This document shows positions 56,699 to 64,000 of a stretch of 64,000 nucleotides of DNA, in pieces. The stretch comes from Ahaetulla prasina (taxonomy: Eukaryota; Chordata; Lepidosauria; Squamata; Colubridae). Location of the stretch: positions 76,998,697 to 77,062,696 of the forward strand of contig NC_080546.1 of NCBI RefSeq assembly GCF_028640845.1, in the 5' to 3' direction. The notes under the pieces were generated by a model. The model was not told the origin of the DNA. It saw nothing but the letters and a program-made list of their open reading frames with translations, and made no database searches. Within the stretch, counting starts at the first letter, position 1; each line of letters opens with the position of its first letter. The position numbers were made by a program, and so were the translations under genes.

Positions 56699-57247
56699 TA
56701 ATTTTTATACCGCCCTTCTCCCGAAGGACTCAGACCAGGAGGGGACCTCCAGTTGGTGATTAGACCATCACCAACCTTGGTCTGATTAGGCAAACTGCCA
56801 AAGACTTTTCTTGGCAAAAGTTCAGAAGCAGAAGACACCATCAAGAAATAAATGCAGCAAGACAAGGAGAAAGTCTATCAACGTTGTTTTCTGACAAAGA
56901 GCCCAAGAGCCTTTGCTGGTCTTTTAAGACTTATGGGAGGGGCCAATCATCTCCTGGCCTTACTCCCGAGTAGTCCTCTTTACTTTAGCTGCTCTTGCCT
57001 TCTGGCAGCTCTTCTCATGCGTGCACTAGGAACAGGATCCTCCTGTTCCTCTGCCTCACTACTGTCAGCCTTTGGAGGCTCCAGAGTCCACACATCACTC
57101 CCAGATCGCCCTGGCCCCACCTCTGCCTCCGATGCAGAGCCCTCATCAGGGCCTTTCCCAGCCTCCAGGACTGGCCCATGCTCTTCCTCAGCCTCATCAC
57201 TGTCTGACTCTGCTGCCAGCTCCGCAGGCTGCTGGTGGACCACAACA
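56470..57247 (-). mobile_element. LTR family A, nested in LTR-C, carrying a microsatellite and L2 tail
   Basis: TGTTGTGACCCAGG...GACCACAACA with atgtg on both sides (56465-56469 and 57248-57252). The sense U3 frame (57243 down to 56980) has SDSDEAEEEHGPVLEAG, EADSSEAEEQE-type acidic text and SARMRRAARRQEQLK. An (AAT)n/(ATT)n array plus a ~35-bp L2 3' tail (ataccgcccttctcccgaag) interrupts R-U5 at 56618-56740. Confidence 0.88.
56618..56735 (-). repeat. (AAT)n-(ATT)n array attached to an L2 3' terminus
   Basis: About six AAT units switch to about 25 ATT units, a self-complementary arrangement. aatttttataccgcccttct and cccgaaggactcag follow. The array is the left breakpoint of the tandem duplication. 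Confidence 0.9.
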
Positions 57248-57412
57248 ATGTGTTCATTTCCTAGCTGCGAGTTCCTGGTAGTTGTGATTTCTGCCTTGCT
57301 TTGGACTGACCATGCCTTGACTTTGGATTGTGCCTTGTGAACTCTGGACTTTCCTTGCCCATTGAACCCTCTTGAGGTGTGGATTTAATGTTGCCTGGTG
57401 AGTTTTGTATTA

Positions 57413-57417
<5 letters not shown>

Positions 57418-57476
<59 letters not shown>

Positions 57477-58198
57477 TAATTTTTATACCGCCCTTCTCCC
57501 GAAGGACTCAGACCAGGAGGGGACCTCCAGTTGGTGATTAGACCATCACCAACCTTGGTCTGATTAGGCAAACTGCCAAAGACTTTTCTTGGCAAAAGTT
57601 CAGAAGCAGAAGACACCATCAAGAAATAAATGCAGCAAGACAAGGAGAAAGTCTATCAACGTTGTTTTCTGACAAAGAGCCCAAGAGCCTTTGCTGGTCT
57701 TTTAAGACTTATGGGAGGGGCCAATCATCTCCTGGCCTTACTCCCGAGTAGTCCTCTTTACTTTAGCTGCTCTTGCCTTCTGGCAGCTCTTCTCATGCGT
57801 GCACTAGGAACAGGATCCTCCTGTTCCTCTGCCTCACTACTGTCAGCCTTTGGAGGCTCCAGAGTCCACACATCACTCCCAGATCGCCCTGGCCCCACCT
57901 CTGCCTCCGATGCAGAGCCCTCATCAGGGCCTTTCCCAGCCTCCAGGACTGGCCCATGCTCTTCCTCAGCCTCATCACTGTCTGACTCTGCTGCCAGCTC
58001 CGCAGGCTGCTGGTGGACCACAACAATGTGTTCATTTCCTAGCTGCGAGTTCCCTGGTAGTTGTGATTTCTGCCTTGCTTTGGACTGACCATGCCTTGAC
58101 TTTGGATTGTGCCTTGTGAACTCTGGACTTTCCTTGCCCATTGAACCCTCTTGAGGTGTGGATTTAATGTTGCCTGGTGAGTTTTGTATTATATATTA
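57418..58198. repeat. Second unit of a ~779-bp tandem duplication
   Basis: The sequence from the (ATT)n array through LTR-A's U3 end, the TSD atgtg and ~165 bp of LTR-C (about 56640-57417) is repeated here at an offset of 778-779 bp. By eye the units are identical except for array length and one base in gagttcctgg / gagttccctgg. A second LTR-A U3 frame (57758-58025) comes from this duplication, not from an independent insertion. Confidence 0.93.
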
Positions 58199-58375
58199 TA
58201 AACCAATAAATTAAAGCATAAGAAAAAGGGAAATTTACAAATGCCTGGTGGACTCATTGGCCATTGCTCTGCGGACTATCACTAGTTTGTTTTTGGCTGG
58301 ACTTAACTAGGACAGTTCTGGGTTTTTGGAGAAGGGAATTGCTGGGGAATATTAATAAACCCACTAAATCAGAGT

Positions 58376-58398
58376 TGTGTGTGTGTGTGTGTGTGTGA
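58376..58398. repeat. (GT)n microsatellite near the LTR-C 3' end
   Basis: About eleven GT units expand the gtgtgagtgagt motif present once at the matching place near 61670. Confidence 0.85.
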
Positions 58399-58624
58399 GT
58401 GAGCAGAACAGCATAGCCACTGTGAGCTGTATGTATGTATAAAAGGTGGAATAAATATCTAATCATTATGACAAATTTCGACTAGTATGTGATAGAGGAA
58501 CTGAGACAGATTTGGATTAATCTGAATCTATCTGTGATGTGCAGAAAAAATTTACTTAGAAAAGCATATATTCCCCACAACTTTTCCATTCTTAATTTTT
58601 CTTTGTTTTTAGTGAAAAGTAATA

Positions 58625-58854
58625 CAGTGATGGGTTTCTATCAATTCACCCCGGTTCAGGCAAACTGGCAGTGGCGGCGGTGGGACGCTCCGCCCACCTG
58701 CCCGAACATCATCGCAGACGCTTTGCGCATGCGCAGAAGGTTCTGCACATGCGCAGAACTGCCACATTGCTCACAGAAGTGAAGCAAGCACGCGTACGCA
58801 CACACACACTCCCAGTTCTGAAACGGTAGCAAAGGTAAGAGGAACCCACTACTG
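58625..58854. mobile_element. hAT-like MITE, 230 bp, perfect 8-bp TSD
   Basis: CAGTGATGGGTTTC...GAACCCACTACTG with aagtaata on both sides (58617-58624 and 58855-58862). CpG-containing gcgcatgcgcag repeats in the middle resemble 1900-2093. Confidence 0.93.
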
Positions 58855-58862
58855 AAGTAATA

Positions 58863-59262
58863 GAGTAGGGAGGGGAGAAAAGTGTATATCCATTTATACC
58901 CTTAGTATATTCTAATCAATGATGTATCTAATTTTATTAAAGTCTTACTTGGCCTTCACAACGTATTTAATTGGTCCCATCCAAAATGGAATCAACTTGT
59001 CAAGCACCAGGGAAATCAGAAAATCCAGGCAGTTCAAATGGAAATAAAGATTTATTGCAAGCGTAAATTCTGTATAAGAATCTGAACTACTAACGATCAA
59101 AGCAATTTGGCAGTAGATAAGAGTCAAAGGAATTCAAGGTGGGCTGGACTTAGACCTCTTGTGGGTGTGAAGGGACTTGTGATTGATGATGCATTTGACC
59201 CTTTCCCTGGTCATCTCCTATACAACTTTTCCCATCAGCTAAGCCCTCATAGCAATAGCATT
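58863..59262. other. No recognisable feature
   Basis: Unique-looking DNA. Confidence 0.4.
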
Positions 59263-59490
59263 TGCACTTAGACTTATATTCCGCTTTACAGTGCTTTACA
59301 GCCCTCTCTAAGCAGTTTACAGAGTCAGCATATTGCCCCCAACAATCTGGGTCCTCACTTTACCAACTTTGGAAGGATGGAAGGCTGAGTCAAATTTAAG
59401 CCAGTCAGCATTGAGTGAATCGAACTCCTGACAATGTGAGCAAGGTTAGCCTGCAATATTGCATTCTAACCACTAGATTAGTCTGAGCTT
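59263..59490 (-). mobile_element. tRNA-headed SINE, antisense
   Basis: agcaatagcatttgcactta, gctttacagccctctctaag, ccccaacaatctgggtcctc, ggaaggctgagtcaaattt, gaatcgaactcctgacaat and the head cattctaaccactaga. This is a common reptile SINE type with a B-box-like tcgaactcc word. Confidence 0.85.
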
Positions 59491-59895
59491 TACAGACCCA
59501 CCTGTGCACAGAATTAAAGTAACATCACTCAGTCAATTGGGACACTGACATTTAGTTAGTTTATGCACTTTGCCTTTCAAATTTAAATGGTGTTTTGGAG
59601 CACGCGAGAGAACAAACATAATAATTGTTGGCAGCTCCTTAAAACAGCCATGCAATGATCTTAAGAAAAGATGCAAGCATCTAAAGATGTTGCCATCAGC
59701 CACAACACTTGCACTTTTCCAAGCTCCAAAGCATTTCTTGGCTATTGATTTCCAAGCACTGCACAATTCTAATATCTAGACTTCAAAGGAAAAAGGGGGG
59801 AAATGGATGGAAAAAACAAGCCTTTCCCCAGCAGAATTATCTGCACAGTATTCTTGAATTGCCTGCTGTGGCTAAGGCATGCCTCTCATTGACTG
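59491..59895. other. No recognisable feature
   Basis: Unique-looking DNA. Confidence 0.4.
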
Positions 59896-59903
59896 GCCTA
59901 GAG

Positions 59904-60043
59904 CAGGGATCTCCAACCTTGTCAACTTTAAGACTTGTGGACTTCAACTCCCAGAATCCCTCAGCCAGCAAAGCAAAGCTGGCTGAGGAATTCTGGGAGT
60001 TGAAGTCCACAAGTCTTAAAGTTGACAAGGTTGGAGACCCCTG
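59904..60043. mobile_element. Palindromic hAT-like MITE, 140 bp, perfect 8-bp TSD
   Basis: CAGGGATCTCCAACCTTG...AAGGTTGGAGACCCCTG with gcctagag on both sides (59896-59903 and 60044-60051). Nearly the whole element is a hairpin. It is the cleanest member of the family at 5939. Confidence 0.96.
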
Positions 60044-60100
60044 GCCTAGAGCAATTAACTAATGATATAACGAAGTCTTGGCACAGGTCTCCTAGGACAG

Positions 60101-60240
60101 GGATGTCAAACTCACATCGTCACGGTGGGGTCACATGACATATCGGGACTTTTTTCCCCTTTGTTAAACCTGGTGTCAGCTTTGGAAGCCATGCTAGGCC
60201 GGAAGCTTCCGTGCTGCCACTTTCTCATGTGTGGAAAAGT
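60101..60240. mobile_element. hAT-like fragment (GGGGTGTCAAACT end)
   Basis: cagggatgtcaaactcacat then ggggtcacatgacat. The distal end is not visible. Confidence 0.55.
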
Positions 60241-60605
60241 AGGAGGGGGGAATTTAGTAGAGGGGTTGTCTTTAGACATAATAACATTCTTCCTGTCGGT
60301 CAAGATCTGGCCGATCCTGCAACTGGAGAAGGAGTGATCGGAGTGCTGTCTCAAGATGGGACGGTTGGCGATTGGAGCATATGATCGACTGAGGAGTCAA
60401 GGGATGGTCTTGGGGGTTTTGATTTACTGAGGGAAAACCCAGACCTCTGAGATTCGGATTAATGTCAGCGTTCCAGAAAAAACCTCCCACTCCAACTAAA
60501 AACTCCAAAGCAAGCATCTTTCAAAGTTCTTTTTACTAGGATAGGTAAACTGGCACATCTGGGAAAACCCGAATCTGAGAGGTCTGGGTTTTCCCTCAGT
60601 AAATC
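60241..60605. mobile_element. Two LTR-B fragments in inverted orientation
   Basis: 60241-60460 reads LTR-B in sense (ending actgagggaaaacccagac, ctctgagattcgg). 60463-60605 reads it antisense, from TGTCAGCGTTCC through ctgggaaaacccgaatctga. A ~40-bp segment (60418-60460) is the inverse of 60571-60603, so the locus can fold back. Confidence 0.65.
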
Positions 60606-61042
60606 AAGACCCCTCACATCCTGGACATAAACTGTTTCAACTCCTACCCTCAAAACGACGCTACAGAGCACTGCACACCAGAACAACTAGACACAAGAAC
60701 AGTTTTTCCCCGAACACCATCACTCTGCTAAACAAATAATTCCCTCAACATTGTCAAACTATTTACTAAATCTGCATTACTATTAATCTTCTCATTGTTC
60801 CCATCACCCATCTCCTCCCACTTATGACTGTATGACTGTAACTTTGTTGCTTGTATCCTTACGATTTATATTGATATTGTTTCCTGATTGCTTATTTGTA
60901 CCCTATGACTATCATCAAGTGTTGTATTTTATGATTCTTGATGAACATATCTTTTCTTTTATGTACACTGAGAGCATACGCACCAAAGGCAATCTGTGTC
61001 CAATCACACTTGGCCAATTAAAAATCCTATTCTATTCTATTC
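60606..61042 (+). pseudogene. CR1-L3-type LINE 3' end
   Basis: It begins in ORF2 (cctggacataaactgtttca, then the LLPSKRRYRALHTRTTRHKN equivalent) with a changed end (cccgaacaccatcac), followed by a longer UTR version with gattgcttatttgtacccta. It ends ttggccaattaaaaatccta with two to three ATTCT units. Confidence 0.83.
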
Positions 61043-61043
61043 T

Positions 61044-61700
61044 GCTTGTGGCTGGACTTATTTGGGACAGTTCTGAGGCTGGGTGTCGTGTCCCACTCCT
61101 CCGCTGACGGCCGGGTCGGAGAAGTCCGTATCAAGCGTGCCTCTGCAGCTCTGCCAAAGTCCTATCAGAGTTCTCAAGGCAGGCAGGAGACCAGGAAGTG
61201 ACTTCAGCCATCCAAGGTAGACTTTGCCTGACTCAGAGAATGCCAGAAAGCAGATCCTTTATATAGGCCATGGGGTGTGGCTCCATGATTCAGCACTTAT
61301 CCAGGCCTGCCCCTCCCTTCCTTTTGCTGACGTTGCCTATCAATTCTTCGGAAGCGAGGATCTCTCCAGGTTCCAGCTGTTGGTAATTCACATTCCTCAG
61401 GCTCACATGCTGTGGGGGAGGGGGAGGGGTCTAGTTGCTCCGTTTGCCTGGGCATGGTGCCAGGACTGGGGGCTGAAGGCACGTCAGGCCCTTTTTCTTG
61501 CTCGGCCTGTCTGGGCATGGTGCCAGGGCTGGGGCCTGGAGGCATGCCAGGACATTCCTCAGCGTTCGGCAGGAGATAAGAGGGACCCGGCTGCGGTGGG
61601 AGTGAGCAAGACACAACACTGGGTGAAGGGAATTGCTGGGGAACATTAATAAAGTCTCTAAACCACACTTATGTGTGAGTGAGTGGGGCAGCACAGTGAT
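61044..61700. mobile_element. LTR-C 3' fragment split by LTR-A
   Basis: gcttgtggctggacttattt, gggacagttctgaggctggg, then after the LTR, gtgaagggaattgctgggga, acattaataaagtctcta and gtgagtggggcagcaca. It matches 58285-58415 and preserves the CA terminus that is mutated there. Confidence 0.78.
61084..61618 (-). mobile_element. Solo LTR, family A, 535 bp, perfect 5-bp TSD
   Basis: TGTCGTGTCCCACTCC...AAGACACAACA on the + strand, with ctggg on both sides (61079-61083 and 61619-61623). The sense U3 frame (61617 down to 61297) has PGPSPGTMPRQ-type repeats, TACEPEECELPTAG, and basic PRFRRIDRQRQQKEGRGRPG. The TATA (cctatataaagg in sense) lies about 35 bp further, after a ccacaccccatgg box. Confidence 0.92.
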
Positions 61701-62639
61701 CTAGAAAGCAATCAAAAGGGGATTCCCCCCCCAACTCATCAGTGAAGTTGCCATGGGTATCAGAATTTGGGTTTAAACGTCAGATTTCCTCTCTTTTGCT
61801 ATCCTTTTGAGTCATTCATATATCATTCAATTATTTTCTCCCGCGTCCCCCTCCTTTTTTTTATTTTTTGCTATCATTTAGAATGTGACTAAACTCTTTC
61901 ATTTCCGCTTCATTTCATTTCCACAGCTTAATGCTTCTTTCTGAGTACTCCAAGGAAAGATACAGGCTTCTTAGTGAATATGCATCCATCATCACATTTC
62001 CCTTTTGTTCAAAAGAAAAATGGGCAGGGCGGGAAGAAGTATAACAACACATTTCAAAATCGCCTTTTGAAATCATCAGCAGATTAATATTCTGCCAAAC
62101 CGAAGCAGCAACAACACAACCCTTTCCATGAAAATTATGCAGCCGAGAGCAAAACAATTGCAGGCACTACTGGGAACACAACTCTGGCTGCTCGTTTCTC
62201 AGCATCTGGCACCTTTTCACTACTGACATACTAAATGTATCTTCTGTGGTGAAACAGCCCATGCATCTGTAGAAATGTCTCAGCAAGGGCTGGCAACCGA
62301 TACATTTAATAAATGCATTGATGTCAGACAGTTAAACTATGTATGAGTTGAATTAATGTTATGAGTTTGATCAAATTGAAAGAAAAAAATTAAGTCGATA
62401 GAAAACTCTTCCTTTCCTCTTTGCTATCTCCTTCTTCCCATTAAGACAATCAACTACGCTAAGATGGGTTGTGATATCTGAGACCCACTGGGGTATTGAA
62501 CTGGGTGATCTGGGAAATATAGTATGCTATCTCCATATCCACCGTTGTTTTGAAAGAACACTGAAGGAACCTGAACAAAGCCTACATTTGTGATATGGTC
62601 CTTAGGAGAAAATGAACACTTACAACTATGGTGATGATG
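61701..62639. other. About 0.9 kb of unique DNA, no gene seen
   Basis: Repeat-free. 61860-62160 is of higher complexity than most of the window and could be conserved non-coding DNA. The sequence alone does not prove it. Confidence 0.45.
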
Positions 62640-62760
62640 ATATCAATATCCATTTAGTCATGTCCAGTTATAGATGATGACAATGACGATGATGATGGGG
62701 ATGATGATGATATCCATTCAGTCATGTCCAACTCCTAGTGATTCTTTGCCAAGTTTCTCA
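62625..62760. repeat. GAT-rich simple repeat with a duplicated tccattcagtcatgtcca phrase
   Basis: (GATGAT)n tracts alternate with two versions of tatccattyagtcatgtcca about 60 bp apart. The phrase recalls the antisense 3' end of BovB-linked elements, but the match is too short to classify. Confidence 0.45.
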
Positions 62761-62834
62761 TGACTTCTGATCTTGCACTACTTGAATTGTTCTATGCTCT
62801 GGTTAGTGTCAGCTTTAATGGTAGCCTGCACTGT

Positions 62835-63342
62835 TGTTCTGTCTCCTTCCCCACTTCAGACCCACAAGCTGGCCTTCAGCCAGTGGATTCACGGCTCTTA
62901 TCAGTCCTGGCAGAGAAATCGCAGCTGCCTGCCAAAGTTCAAACAAATGACTCACGTAGCAAGACTTTCAGCTCTTTTTGAAATGGTTCAGCTAAACTTT
63001 TGCTTCCTGTGGAGTGAGAGCAGTCCCAAAGCTCCTTATATATCCTGTGGGGTGGGACTCCTGCCCCACCCTTCCTTTTGATGATGTCGCCTCTCTAATC
63101 TTCTGAAGTGCAGGTCAAGCCAAGCTTGATTATTATTAACAGCTGGGTCTGAAGGCATAGCCTGGGGAAGGGAGGAATCAGGGGATGACGGCCTCATTAC
63201 ATCCTCTGACTGGTCTGGTTCTTGCTCCTGGAGCCGAGCCAAAGGAATCGGTGCTCCTGAGGTAAGCCTTACCGGCCCTTCCCTCTCACTTTCTGAGTCA
63301 CTTTCGGGCATGGGGCCAGGTTCGGGGGCTGGAGTCACAACA
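62835..63342 (-). mobile_element. Solo LTR, family A, 508 bp, perfect 5-bp TSD
   Basis: TGTTCTGTCTCC...GGAGTCACAACA on the + strand, with actgt on both sides (62830-62834 and 63343-63347). The sense U3 frame (63342 down to 63036) has acidic MPESDSESEREGPVRL, QEQEPDQSEDVMRPSSPDS, then basic HFRRLERRHHQKEGWGRS. Next come a ccaccccacagg box and a TATA word (gatatataagg in sense) near 63035. Confidence 0.92.
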
Positions 63343-63347
63343 ACTGT

Positions 63348-63545
63348 GTTCTTTTGGGCCTGGTTTCCTTTTAGCACTAACTCTTCCAAACTTAATTGCT
63401 TTCTCCAGTGAATTCCTTCCATCACATAGCCAAAATAAGTGAGACACTGTTTTGTGATTTTTACCTTCTACTGACTAGTCTGGTGTTATGTGCTCCCATA
63501 CTTGCTTGTTAATGCTGCCCAAGAAAAATGCAGAAGCCTTCTACA
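63348..63545. other. Short unique stretch
   Basis: Nothing recognisable between the LTR and the following hAT element. Confidence 0.4.
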
Positions 63546-64000
63546 GCAGAGGTCACAAAACAGTGGTCCGCAAAAAATATTTGCATTTTTTATATTGCAC
63601 TAAATCAGAGTCCTCAAACTACCGCCCCTAGGACAAATATGTGCAATGAATGTTTGTGTTGCTGCAGAGGGTATCCCCCTTTGGGGTCTTTTTGTGTGGG
63701 TCGGAGGGGGACAGAAATTCTGATTTGGGGTTTGCTTTGGCCTCCTGGTGCAGGGCTTTGGGCGAAGGCTGGAGGGAAGTGCGGCTGGTGGCAAAGAGCC
63801 AGAGGACCTTGTTCCAGTGGGACTGCCTCATGGCCTGGAACTGGCTGACCATCTCAGCCCGCTGAGCCTCCAGGCACTTGTACCTGGCCTTTCACTCCTG
63901 TAGGCTTTCCCTCTGCTTGGAAAACCTATACTCGTAGTCCTCAGTGAGGTGCTTCTACTGAGCCTCCTTCTCAGTCAGATCCAATTTGAACTGAGCTATT
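63546..64000 (-). mobile_element. hAT-like element with captured coding-like segment, runs off the window
   Basis: It begins cagaggtcacaaaacagtgg, followed by gtggtccgcaaaaaatattt. The minus strand reads LDLTEKEAQ-stop-KHLTEDYEYR, KARYKCLEAQRAEMVSQFQA, MRQSHWNKVLWLFATSRTS and further SEFLSPSDPH. It has stops absent from the 45.6-kb copy, and the right end lies outside the window. Confidence 0.78.

Larger units (their letters stand above)
55901..58415 (+). mobile_element. LTR family C, disrupted by a MITE, an LTR-A and a tandem duplication
   Basis: The outer LTR begins TGTGATGAGTCC and ends cagaacagcata (CA decayed to TA), with gccac on both sides (55896-55900 and 58416-58420). Its own sequence is about 55901-56307, short links, and 58031-58415, with an AATAAA signal (attaataaaccc). 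The 5' part encodes acidic DESPDASSDASPNVSLEENE and later basic DPRTHRRKDRCI, the same layout as LTR-A U3. A second fragment flanks the LTR at 61084. Confidence 0.78.

Noticed and set aside
57758..58141. Independent LTR-A insertion
   Set aside because: The left LTR end is missing and the sequence is a copy of 56980-57363, so it is the second unit of the tandem duplication.

Overview
The window looks like intergenic or intronic DNA of a squamate reptile, most likely an advanced (colubroid-grade) snake. I see no convincing host exon, tRNA, rRNA, CRISPR array or bacterial-type operon. The lineage call rests on the repeats. CR1-L3-type LINE 3' ends run into (ATTCT)n microsatellites, a pattern known from advanced snakes. 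There are also BovB (RTE) LINE remnants, Sauria-type tRNA SINEs ending in (ACCTTT)n, L2 LINE tails, and many hAT-like non-autonomous DNA elements. All open reading frames are short, and the recognisable ones are decayed transposon proteins.

Layout. 0-4 kb: a DNA element carrying two nested insertions, then an antisense LINE flanked by two ~180-bp direct repeats, one of which is split by a 631-bp hAT element. 4-10 kb: two Sauria SINEs, a tandem MITE pair with three target-site copies, a CR1 tail and several hAT elements. 10-18 kb: LTRs of two families (A and B), an L3 tail, and a CR1 copy disrupted by three later insertions (13.77-15.49 kb). 18-26 kb: a hAT element with a captured coding-like segment, a SINE, and a LINE split by a hAT that itself holds another LINE. 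26-29 kb: mainly unique AT-rich DNA. 29-34 kb: hAT, LTR-A, a 197-bp fold-back, a SINE, a Tc1 transposase remnant and BovB. 35-40 kb: an antisense LINE with reverse transcriptase motifs, L3 copies nested in each other, and hAT elements. 41-43.6 kb: an antisense Ty3/Gypsy LTR plus gag fragment next to antisense CR1 ORF2 and ORF1 remnants. 44-47 kb: hAT, SINE, LTR-A, the captured-segment hAT and an L2 3' end. 47-54 kb: mostly unique DNA with one hAT, one SINE and a palindrome-ended MITE. 54-64 kb: LTR-A copies, one nested in a larger LTR (family C) that underwent a near-identical ~779-bp tandem duplication, then more L3, LTR and hAT copies.

The window reads as a stratified pile of insertions, and many boundaries are fixed by target-site duplications (TSDs): 8 bp for hAT, 5 bp for LTRs, 9-15 bp for SINEs. 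The three most unusual signals are these. (1) An LTR family whose U3 region repeatedly carries an acidic-then-basic reading frame just upstream of the TATA box. (2) A hAT-like family that has spread a coiled-coil-like coding segment in three copies. (3) A LINE flanked by a direct repeat far longer than a normal TSD. Family names come from recognised motifs and could not be checked against a repeat library.
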